From positions 1 to 64,000 of the forward strand of contig JAULBX010027274.1 in the NCBI GenBank assembly GCA_032358255.1: a stretch of DNA of 64,000 bases. The letters run 5' to 3'. The number at the start of each line of letters is the position of its first letter. The stretch's first letter is position 1. This DNA is from Heterotrichella gracilis (taxonomy: Eukaryota; Sar; Xanthophyceae; Tribonematales; Xanthonemataceae). The position numbers were made by a program, and so were the translations under genes. The notes beneath the pieces were generated by a model. It was not told where the DNA came from, did not search any database, and was given only the letters and a program-made list of their open reading frames with translations. Positions 24,214-33,770 of this stretch are shown one piece after another.

Positions 24214-27200
24214 AAGGGTGGGGGGGCGATCCACCGCCTGTGCTCAGCAGAGTGTGGTGGATAGGTGGAGCGAGGGGTGCAGGGCAGGTGGGTGTGTGGG
24301 TGCGTGTGGGAGGGTACCCCGCTCACTCTACCAGCACTTGAGTGAAGTTTAGGGTTTGCAGATAAGTTAGGAGGGTATTCTGCTCACTTTGCTATCGCAT
24401 CCTTTGCCGTGTTCTTCTTGTCCACGCCACTCATCACTGATAGCCAGCTGTCCTGGTGGACCAAGGGGGGAGCAGCAGTCAATGCACAGGGGAAGTGGGT
24501 AAAAGACGAGGCAAGGAGCAGACAATGCACTAGGGAGGAAGGGTTGAGGGCAAGAGAAGGGACAGCTGATTTAAAGCACAGGGCACAGGGTTTAGGGTTA
24601 GCGTCTTCATCCCAGCCCTGTGCTGGGATACCCAAACACATACATTTCAGAGAGGGGACGCGTCAAACGTCCCCACAACCCTGGATTCATTGGCATGTAG
24701 GATCCAGTCAATGGGCACTGCTACCATATGAAACTCTGGACCCCTAGGCGTGTGCAACCTACGCATATAAAGAGTTTGAAATCCCTGAGTATTTTGGGCG
24801 TCCAAGAGCCTGATCCCAGCATACCTGTGCGGTGTAGGGCTGCTTGGCCAGTGCCCTGGTGAGGTAGGCCAGATACTGCGCCGCGTGCGCCGCATCGACC
24901 ACCTTGCGGTAGCGCACAGCTGGGTACTCCGTGACCAGCCGTATGAGGAAGCCCTCCACCTTGGTGCGACCCTCGATGGCCTGGCGAATGTCGTTCTGCA
25001 AGGGGGGGGGCAGGGAGGGGGGGAAGGTGAGGACGAGGTGAGGGGTAACAACGAGGGAAGGGGGGGGTAACCTGCCAGATGGTGCCGGCTAACCCTACAG
25101 CTCCTGGAGCCCTAAACCCTAACTTCCAAGTCTGTGACCAGCCTGATGAGGAAGCCCTCCACCTTAGTGCGGCACTCGATGGCCTGGCCCAGGTCGTTCT
25201 GCAAGGGGTGAAGGGATGGAGGCGAAAGGACATGGCAGGGCAGTTGCTGAACTCTAAACCCTTGACCATACCCTAAATCTTTAATTGTGATGAGTTCGAT
25301 GAAGAAAAACTGACATGTTGCTGCTCGTGCCTGCGCCTCTACCGCATGCAACCCCACCAGCACCAATTTCACAGGACATATACGGTTGAGGGTGCGCCAT
25401 GGCGCCAACTCCACAGGATGTGTAGGTTCAGGGGTGCACCACCGACTCCACTGGATGTGTAGGCTTGTAGGCTAATTGTAAACTGTAGACTCCACTGGAT
25501 GTGTAGGGGTTCCCATGTGGAACTGACTCACCTCGCGCTGCTGGGTCCTGCCCCAGTGTTTCAGCCCCCCATCCAGCCCCACCAGCACCAGGTTGAGGCA
25601 GTAGCCTGGGTAGCAGCGGGCAGCGGCTGTGAACAGGCCATCCAGCTCATCCTTCAGCACCTCCTCGATGAACTCGTCGGGCTGCAAAAAGACATTGAAT
25701 TGAAAATCAATTAAATTAGATTTGTGAAACTCTTGGAGACCATCCAGCTCATCCTTCAACACTTCCTTGACGAACTCCTCGGGCTGCAGCAACCACAAGG
25801 TAACGAAATCAAAATGAAAAACATCAAAAAACACCAAATTGATGGAGATAGTCTAGAAATGAGTGATCACTATTACCTCGTCGGGCTGCAGCGCATATTG
25901 CACTTACACGTGGTCACTTTTTTAACCTTTTCCAATACACAAACTAATAAACTTTCAATGACCTTGCAGTTGCCGTTTGATTTAAAGACAGCGGTATGTT
26001 CATCATCTCATCCCCCTCCCTCATTGATGATCCCTTCAGGCTACATCAACTACGCAGTATTTTTGGCTTTGCCTCCACCCACCACTCACCGCGAAGAGTT
26101 TGTAGTCTCATATACTCGAGCTCATGTAAGCCTTTGTCGTTTATATTTCAATTTCTTTCTTTTCCACTAGCCACTCACCCCAAAGAAGATGACCATGTAC
26201 TTGATCTCCTCCACTGCTCCCGCCTGGAAGCTGGATGACGCTGGCTGGCTGTCAAGCAACTGGTCATCCGTTCGCTGGGACTGCAGTGCAGTGCGCAGGG
26301 CGGTGAGTCTGGCGGGGGGTGCACTCACAGGGGTGCGCAGGGCAGTGAGTGGCAGGGGGAGTGAGTTTAACAGGGGTGAGCACTCACAGGGTGCGCAGGG
26401 CAGCAAGCCCAGTGTGCTTTTGGACAGTAGCAAGCAGGCAAACTGGCATCAGCTGGCAAAACGCATCTGATGTCCCCAAGCGTGGATATCCTGTATACTG
26501 AGGCATTATTGGCGTCAAGCAACGGCAGGTAGAAATCAGCAGCCCATTTTGCATCATGCAATGGGTCTTTGGAAGATTGCAGCCTGTCATCCAGCCCTCC
26601 ATACACCTTCACGGCAACCATGTACCAAACCAACACCAAACCATGTTGCTGTTTTCACAAAATCGACTATCGTCAAGAGATTCCTGGGGCGTTTTAGGGT
26701 CCAGAATCTTTCAGGTCTCCTAAGGTCTGTAGCCCACTAGGGTCTACCATCTTCCAGGGTTTGGGGTCTTGGTTTAGGGTTTTCACCTGTGACGACGACA
26801 TGCCCCTGGTCCTATCCCGTGTGAACGTCACCACCTTGTACCGCTGGAGCACCTGGTCAGGGACCCGCTTCTCCTGTGATAATTTGCGAGCACGTCAAAA
26901 AATTGGTCGACACACCTAAGCAAGTACTAGTAGACACGCAGACAATTGAACGCTGATTGGAATACATGCAACAGGCTCGTGAAGGGTACACCTCTGCTGC
27001 ACTTCGGCCACACAGGACATACATACGATGTAAGGCTACTGGATGTATGCCCATCCCTCACCACCTGCCCACCCAGCCACTTGATCAAACGCAACACTGC
27101 CACCACTAATGGGTCTAGGGCAGGGCATTTCAGGGTCTAGGGTTTCACCTGCATCTCCACCGGCCCATCCAAGGGCTTCTGTCCTGTTCTGTTGGTGAGG

Positions 27201-30018
27201 TAGGCCCTGATCTGGACAAAGGGGTTGTGAGGCCCAGATTCATTCATCATAATCGAGGAGTACCCCACTGTGATCTCCTTGAGCGCAAAATTGCCTGTGA
27301 AAATGGGGGAGGGTTTAGGGTTTTAGGGTTTTGAGATACAACCACTGTGATCTCCTTGAGCACAAAAATGCCTGCGGGTAAGGGGGAGAGTTCAGGGTTT
27401 CGAGGTTTTAGGCCTTTAGGGTTTAGGACACGACCACTGTGATCGCCTTGAGGGCAAAATTGCCTGCGCGGAAGGGGGGCGTGGTGCAGACGTGAGTACC
27501 AGATTGCAATTCCATTTGCAGTTCTGTAGGCAAAAGGAAAGGGTGCCAAAGCGTGTGTGTGTTTGGGGTGTATGCAGTACAATTGGTGCAAGACCAGTAT
27601 CATGATACATGCCAGAGTCACTCAGCATGGCTGGGGACACGACCGTTGGGGTTCCCTACAGAGCAAAGCGGCCTGCGGGGACAAGAGCAGGGGTGCCACG
27701 CAGGTGTGCCTGGCAGATTCATCAGGGACATTGTGCTGTGGTTGGCGTAGGAAGACTCTATTTAAAATTGCAGTCACAGTCAAGAAAGGCCTCAAGTCAA
27801 ACAATGACTCGTGCCATATATAAGCAATATAGAAGACAACTTACATGCAGCGGTCACGAAAAATGGGTATGATGCCCTGCCCTTGTTCACCCTGGGGCCG
27901 CCACGGAACCTGGTACCCTTGGCCAACTGTACTGCCTCTTGCGGGCTGCAACTGTTTAGGGTTTACGGGTTTTAAGTCAGGTTTATGTTGTGTAGCAAAA
28001 TAGCTAGCTAGTTGGTACCTTTGGCCTACTGCATTGCCTCGAGTGTTCAACGTTTTAGGGTTTAAAGGTTCCAAAACCAGCCAACTACATGGTACCTTTT
28101 GCCTGCTGTCCCTCCTCGCGTGCGGCCCTTTTTGTCTCCTTCTCCCGCTTCAATTCGGCCTGCCTCTCCTGCCTCGTTTTCACGTCTGCTCGTTCTCTGT
28201 CCCCCGCTAGTAATTGCTTCTCCAATTCCCTGGTGGCCATGCATGGGGCAGTCAATATACCATGATACAAGACGGGCATGCTTTTGACATGCATATATGG
28301 GGCATGAAGGCAACATCAAAATGCCATGAAACAACAGGGGCATACATTTACAAGCGTGAATGGGGCATGAAGGGAAGGTCAAATTTGGATGTTGTGTCAT
28401 CCGAATCATCGTTGCTGGTCCCCCCTCCGGTGAGCATGCAGGGGCCAGTCAACGTGCAGCCCTCATACCTAATAATACATTCATCAATAAAAATGTATTA
28501 TTCATCACAATGCATATGTCATCACTGCCCACAGTCTTTGATGAGCATCCAGGGGTTGCAGCTTTGCAGGAGGCAACAACACTGACCGCAATTCATGAGA
28601 CTAATATCTTGCAGACATGCATAGGGCATTGTAGCAGTATCCACGCCTTGCAGGGACAGTGGCCAAAGTGCCATTGTGTCTGTGTTGCAATGCGGGGGCT
28701 ATGGGTGCAGGGAACCCAAAACCCTAAACCCTAAACCCTACCACAAGCAGCACAAAGTGCACTCACTCTATTCACCGCCATGCAGTGCAATGATGCTTGA
28801 TAGTGCTTGAAGGTGCTTGATTACAATCGTATAATAATTCCTCCCCTTTGTGTGTCAATCTCGTCCATAGCTCCTTTGCGGCATAAGGGTTTAGGTTTTA
28901 AGGTTTCTCGAACTCACTTTGTCTTCTTTTTCTCCAACCTCTCTTGCTCCGCTGCTGCCTTCTTTGCCTCCCTTTCCTTTCTAGCAACCTCCTGCTTCTC
29001 TGCCTTCTCCCTTTCCTTCACCTCCTGCTTGCATTCCCGCCACACAGCAAGCAATCAGTCATACATGTACACACCGCGCCAGGCATGTCTGTCAAGTCAT
29101 GGATTTATGCCACCTCCGCTGAATGCATGGGACAACCAACCCCGCTGACACAGAGCTGGTTTGCCCCAGCTGTGCAAAATGACTCCATACCCAAACCCCT
29201 AAACCCTAGAATGCTACCACGGCTAAACCACGGCTATACCAGTGGAACGCATTGGACTCGCTAACCAGCGGGACCAACCAATGGGCAAGCTGTGCAAGAG
29301 GATGGCTGCTGCCCTACCACAGCGGAAATACATGGGCACTTATTACCCTGAACCCTGAATCCTAAACCCACCTTCAAGCGCTCCTTCTCGGCCTTGTTGG
29401 CAAGCCTCTCTGCGTTTGTTGGCTTACCGCCACGCTTGGAGCCACCAGCACCTGTAGAGACCACCAGGAACGTTGAGGTTGCAGGGTTTAGGGTTTAGGC
29501 TAGGTGTCCTTAGCGAGGGGCTGCATGCACTGCACTTGCAGGGCATCCAGTGGCTCTCAAGGCTCGGAGGTGTTGCAAACTTGACGGCGGACCACATAAC
29601 AGGGCTCTAACCCACCAAGTCTCCAACACGTTTGGCAGACAGTGGTAGGCAATGCAGGGTGTGGGGTGCAAGGTCCTCTCCCCTACCATACCATTGGACC
29701 CTGTCACATGGCACCTCATATGTAATATACACAGTTGTACACAAGTCACTAGCACTCCTGTAGATTTTCTAGGCTACCTGTATCCGAGACTGGCAGTGAC
29801 TGTTGGCTGGGGAGGCACTCTGAAAACGGCACCCTTGGCACAGGTGCTGCTGCATCTTGTTGTCTGTTTGGCGAGAGGTTCTGGTCTGGGCTGCGCCTGG
29901 CAGCTGGTGGGGCAGCAGGGTAGGCTTCCACGTCGATCAACTCGACCTCGTCGTCGTCGCCAAAGAGGCTCCGCAAGGGTTTGACTTCCCTCTTTCGCTT
30001 GCCGCTGGGTTCTGCCAT
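23185..30018 (-). CDS. EME1: EME1-like subunit of the MUS81 structure-specific endonuclease
   Basis: Non-catalytic partner of MUS81, which cuts branched DNA (replication forks, Holliday-type joints). Thirteen exons (minus): 30018-29778, 29451-29372, 29024-28918, 28229-28096, 27294-27149, 26873-26787, 26648-26499, 26280-26179, 25681-25532, 24995-24825, 24452-24388, 23953-23810, 23365-23185; 585 residues without a break. Domains: acidic N-terminus (FGDDDEVELIDVEAY); Lys/Glu-rich coiled coil about 82-187; NFALKEITVG matching the plant EME1 KFALKSIV block; ERCC4-like core KYMVIFFG then PDEFIEEVL and a CYPGYCLNLVLVGLDGGL strand (plant: YVLLVYEADEF, RYPSYTLCYLTNKL); YLAYLTRALAKQPY; C-terminal helix-hairpin-helix-type part (MKARAIVDHLPSAG, LLQVPGAEQLPRMKRVG). 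The VERKxxxD nuclease motif is not present, as expected for EME1. Introns 4, 8, 9 and 12 hold copies of exon edges. Match to plant EME1 is from memory, not a search. Confidence 0.75.
23461..23484 (-). repeat. Intronic copy of EME1-like exon 13 acceptor
   Basis: CCTGCGCGTCGGTCTGCGGGG-type sequence repeats 23351-23372 (last-exon acceptor and first bases) about 110 bases upstream on the gene strand. Confidence 0.7.
24168..24212. repeat. (GT)n microsatellite
   Basis: About 22 uninterrupted GT units inside intron 11 of the EME1-like gene. A (GGT)n run lies nearby at 24008-24030. Confidence 0.95.
25120..25206 (-). repeat. Intronic copy of EME1-like exon 10 start
   Basis: About 85 bases repeat 24914-25000: acceptor CTTGCAG followed by NDLGQAIECRTKVEGFLIRL (functional copy NDIRQAIEGRTKVEGFLIRL). 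The frame is intact in the copy for about 26 codons, after which it departs. A CCCTAAACCCT motif sits at its far end. Confidence 0.92.
25725..25900 (-). repeat. Two intronic copies of EME1-like exon 9 start
   Basis: At about 25790 and 25890 (minus strand) acceptor CTGCAG is followed by QPEEFVKEVLKDELDGL-type and PDEV-type text, repeating the exon 9 start at 25681 (PDEFIEEVLKDELDGL). The middle copy is full length for 50 bases; the outer one is only about 15. Confidence 0.9.
26285..26405 (-). repeat. Tandem GGTGCGCAGGGCAGTGAGT-like units
   Basis: Three units of GTGCGCAGGGC(A/G) at 26290, 26335 and 26390 upstream of EME1-like exon 8, each resembling the region just before its acceptor (CTGCGCACTGCACTGCAG on the minus strand). 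Confidence 0.8.
27302..27468 (-). repeat. Two intronic copies of EME1-like exon 5 start with telomere motifs
   Basis: 27341-27376 and 27433-27468 repeat the exon 5 acceptor and first 25 coding bases (functional copy at 27266-27297, GCAATTTTGCGCTCAAGGAG on the minus strand). TTTAGGG runs at 27313-27330 and 27405-27427 sit exactly between the three copies. Confidence 0.92.
27905..28075 (-). repeat. Two intronic copies of EME1-like exon 4 end with donor
   Basis: 27910-27948 and 28012-28045 repeat the end of exon 4 and its GTACC donor (functional copy at 28089-28125; minus-strand AGGCAAAAGGTACC). Telomere motifs (TTTAGGGTTTA, TTTTAGGGTTTA) separate the copies. Confidence 0.88.
28717..28741. repeat. 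Interstitial CCCTAAA array
   Basis: Three and a half CCCTAAA units in intron 3 of the EME1-like gene. Confidence 0.95.
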
Positions 30019-31049
30019 GGCTGTGGTGGGTTAAAAACGAAGCTGGCACCTCCCACTAACCCCGTTGCTAATGTCCCCGTTTCTGCCTGAATGGTATCAA
30101 GAAAAAGCACTACGTGCACTGGACTAGCTTGTAAAATAAGCCCCACTATCTACTTCTCACCAAAAGTGACATCTGGCCAGACACCGGCATATCACGTTAT
30201 GCAACAGGCCAACCCAGGCTGGTGAGGCAGGAGGACAACGTCGTTGTCGACGAAAAGATGTAGATAGGATTAAACAGGTAGCCCTTAATTCACGTCAGCA
30301 CGAGCCTGGAGTAGATGCTAAAGTCTGGATGTTTCACCACAAGTGCAAGTCAACGCATATGCATGCATACCAACTTTAATCGCATGTGCATACCAACGGC
30401 GTTTCCCGGCAGACTACACAGGTCTATGACATCCATCACTTGTGCACAAAGATGTTTGTTGAATCGATTAGGTAGGAGGCAAGCTGGGTGGCTGCTGAAA
30501 TGGAAAAGTTGCCTGCTGACAAAAGACGCGGGAAAATGTGCATTGTCGTGGTTTCAGAGTCGATCGAGCATGCGATTTTGAATTTGAACCAAACACCTTT
30601 TTGCTGGCCGACATAAGGCAAACTTTTCACAGCACGAACGGCAACAGTTGACGACGCTGGTGTAAACATCAACCCTTGTAGATTTGCCTTCCGTTGTTGC
30701 CGACCTAAGCAACTTACGTCCCACAGCATCGCGACACTCGGCCAACTGGGGTCCTTCTCTGTGCCCTACAAAACAAGTGAGTACGAGACGCACTTGGCCC
30801 CTTTTACTCGCTTCATAAGCGCCTGGTGTACTTCTTTGCCTTGCTCTTGCTCTGCTTGGTTGGAAGGATCACTCCATAGTACTGCCCGCTGCCGAATGGC
30901 TGCCCATCACTCACACACCGACTTGGCACCACCTCTTGCCTAAGCCGGTAGTCGCGCACGCGAAACACAAACGAGGCCCACGCTTTGATGTAACAGCGTG
31001 TTTCTTGTTCTGGCGTGTTTGAGTAGTCGCCTTCCGGGGTAAATGCTTT
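30019..31049. promoter_or_regulatory. Divergent promoter interval between EME1-like and CDCA7-like genes
   Basis: About 1 kb between two start codons pointing away from each other. No recognisable coding segment or defined promoter element. The CDCA7-like start is uncertain, so part of this interval could be its 5' exon. Confidence 0.4.
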
Positions 31050-33770
31050 ATGCCCAATTTTGAATTCGAGTTCGAAATGCATGTGCAGGTTGCCATTACG
31101 ATGCTGTCCGAATATGAGCGCCAGAGGCAGCACAGGATTGCCGAGAACAAGAAACGGCTCCAAGACCTCGGCGTGGTTGAGGTGCGGCCTCCGAGTAACC
31201 ACATTTGCCTCGCTCACCCCATCACCAACGGGGTGATGCAGCCACCCTGAACCATCGTGTTACTGAGGGCGCACTAGCTCCCCCAACAGTCCTCCTTGCT
31301 GCTTTTCCAACCCATACTGAGAGGATACGGTTCCTCCTCGGTCCCAAGTGTGTAGCATATGCATCAAGCACTTTGCCCGCAAGCCCATCATGTGCCCTTG
31401 GGCCACCCCAGAGCACCATCCCCTCCACTCCTCCACACCACCCCTCCCTGCTGATATCCATACCACACTAGGGTTTTCTTGTGTGACTGATGTGTCCCTT
31501 CCCTCGCCTCCCCGTAGGTATCCAAATCCCTTTTTCACTGTGTCAAGGAAAGCGTCCCACCTTGGCACCTAAACCCTACAACCTCAACCCTTGACCGTCC
31601 ATCCTGAACCCTACTCCCTGCCTACAGGCATCCAAGTCGCTTGCGCAGCACGTCCAGAAGAGCGCCCCAGCCCCCAAGCCACGCGCCATCAAGGAGCGGG
31701 TCCTACGCACCCTGGTCAATGTCCCTGCCCGCCGTTCAGCCAGGGTGCAGGGCCAACCCGCCACCAACTACAACGAAGGCGCCCTTGAGATGGTGGAGGT
31801 GTCGCTAAGGAGCGTCAAGCGGGGCACCCGGCCGGGCAGGATCACCGACTTTGAGAGTGAGGACAAATACCCTGAAGTCTAGGGTTTAGGTTATTTCCCC
31901 CACTGTGCGGCACCCTGGCTTTGCATGGGTGGTTTGTTTGGCCCTAGCCAACTTGCATAGGGGAGCAGATCATGTTACTGCACTTGCGCCAATGCGTTCA
32001 CAGCAGGTGGTGTGGGTAATCACCTGCAGCGCCATTCTGGTATCCTTGTCTGCTGTTTTATACCCCCGCCTTGCTGATCCATGTTCTCTCCCCTTGTTAT
32101 AGCTTCTGGAGCTGAGCTGTACAGTCAGCAGCATGTGGAAGCCCTGGGAACACATGAAGCGCCCTGGTGAGGCCACGGCACCACCACCTGCCTGGCAAAC
32201 CCTTGCGTAGGGCATTACTCACTGTCCCTGTCAGCATGGGATGCTCCCTTGAAATTCAATGGTGTACCTGCTTTGCCCCACTCAGTTTGTCAAGTCATGC
32301 ATCACTTATGCCACATGTCGGGCCTCCAAGCCCACATCTTGTACGTGCAGCATTGGTCCCCACTGACCCTCACTCACCCCCCCCTGCCACGTGTCCCTCA
32401 GGGAGCTGTTCCGCGACGGCTACGATGTGAACGGTCAGCGCATGTACGACAGGATCGCGGGCCAGACCTGCCACCAGTGCAGGCAGAAGACGCTGGGCAA
32501 GCACACTGCCTGCACAGAGTGCGAGACGCTGCAGGTGCGCTATAAATTCTATTGGATTTGTGTTCGGGGCTTGGGGTTTGAGACTGCATGCATAGAGTGC
32601 GAGATTGCTATTGCGCCTCGATCTTATTGGCAATGACTTTTTTGTTGGTCATGCATGACCTGCTACTGTACCCCTTTGCCCATCACCCTCAAGCCTATTG
32701 CACGTGAACCCTACACCCTGCCCATCCATGTATGATGCAATTTGGCAATATCATGGATTTATTGGCAATACAAATATCCTGAGCAGCACATTCTAACCTT
32801 AAGCCCTACCCTGCAGGGGGTGTTCTGCGGCGACTGCCTGTTCATGCGCTACGGCGAGAACATTGACGAGGTGCTGGCGCTGGAGCAGTGGGTGTGCCCC
32901 CCCTGCAGGGACCTGTGCAACTGCTCATTCCACCGCATACGCAAGGGATGGGCGCCCACAGGCACGCTGTACCGCAAGGCCATCGCGCTGGGTGAGTCGA
33001 AAGCAGAGGGAAACCCTAAACCCTGACCTTTTGAACACTGTAATCTTCAGCCACATTCTCTAAGTACACCGAGCGCTTGCTGTGTAAGAATGTGTCAATT
33101 GCCTGGTCTCGCACGCATGTATCTGGTAGTTCATATGTTGACACCTGCTGGTGACATGTGGCGCTGTCACTCCTGCGATACAATGTCTGAAGACCACTTG
33201 TAAACCCTGGACCCCAAAACCCTAAACCCTATCCGGCCAATCGCGCTGGGTACATGTCCGTGGCGCAATACCTGGTGCTCGACAACCCAAATAACACTTG
33301 TAAACCCTAATGCCCCAAACCCTAAACCCTGAGCCCTTCTCTGTGCAGGGTACAAGTCGGTGGCGCACTACCTAGTGCTCAACAACCTCGACCCCATGAC
33401 CGACGGCGCGCCACATGGCAGCCAATCCAGCAGCGACACCCAGATCCAGGTGGACCCCGCGCCACCCGCCGCCGAAACCGAGCCCGCGACCTCCCCGCCG
33501 GCATCCAGCAGCGGCGCCGGCCAGGGGGATACAGCAGGGGAGGAGGTCACGGGGACGGAGGAGGCCGACGTGCCACTGCGGGCGCGCGTGGTCGGCAAGA
33601 AACGCGGCGGCGGCGGAGGTGCGCAGCTGCGCATCGATGACATGTTCCCCGCCAAGCGCCGCGCGGTGGCAGGGGGGCATAAGGGGAAGCCCGCAGGGGG
33701 GGAGAAGGCGGGGGAGGCGCAGGGGAGGCGGGGGGCGCTGCGCAGCTCGCCGAGGCTGCAGGTGGCGTGA
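31050..33770 (+). CDS. CDCA7-type 4CXXC zinc-finger protein
   Basis: Nuclear protein of the CDCA7/zf-4CXXC_R1 family; members recruit the HELLS/DDM1 remodeller and are tied to DNA methylation. Exons: 31050-31181, 31628-31856, 32103-32166, 32402-32534, 32817-32991, 33349-33770 (384 residues). The N-terminus has the family-like YERQRQHRIAENKKRLQDLG helix; the exact ATG is uncertain (31050, 31077 or 31101). Basic region in exon 2 (RRSARVQGQPATNYNEGAL). Zinc domain about residues 160-250: CHQCRQKT, CTECETL, FCGDCLFMRYGE, WVCPPCRDLCNC, GWAPTGTLYRKA, YKSVAHYL. In animal CDCA7 the last part reads CNCSxCR; here it is CNCSFHR, so one cysteine is a histidine. The long acidic/Gly-rich tail contains QLRIDDMF at 336-343, resembling a PCNA-binding box. 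Introns 1, 4 and 5 carry exon-edge copies. Confidence 0.88.
31497..31567 (+). repeat. Intronic copy of CDCA7-like exon 2 start
   Basis: TAGGTATCCAAATCCC...TGTCAAGGAAAGCGTCCCA resembles 31621-31672 (CAGGCATCCAAGTCGC...GTCCAGAAGAGCGCCCCA), acceptor included, with CCTAAACCCT motifs in between (31569-31578, 31608-31613). Confidence 0.82.
32563..32612 (+). repeat. Intronic copy of CDCA7-like exon 4 end
   Basis: GACTGCATGCATAGAGTGCGAGA resembles the exon end CACTGCCTGCACAGAGTGCGAGA (32503-32526); a GCGC...TTATTGG tail follows both, matching the start of the intron. Confidence 0.8.
33232..33290 (+). repeat. Intronic copy spanning an already joined exon 5-exon 6 boundary
   Basis: Inside intron 5, GGCCAATCGCGCTGG (like the exon 5 end GGCCATCGCGCTGG at 32978-32991) is directly followed by GTACATGTCCGTGGCGCA (like the exon 6 start GGTACAAGTCGGTGGCGCA at 33349). 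So the copy matches both exons without the intron between them. CCCTAAA motifs flank it on both sides (33205-33229 and 33303-33330). Confidence 0.85.

Noticed and set aside
23900-24330. Mobile element around the (GT)n and (GGT)n tracts
   Set aside because: No terminal repeats, target-site duplication or coding domain; simple-sequence DNA within an intron.
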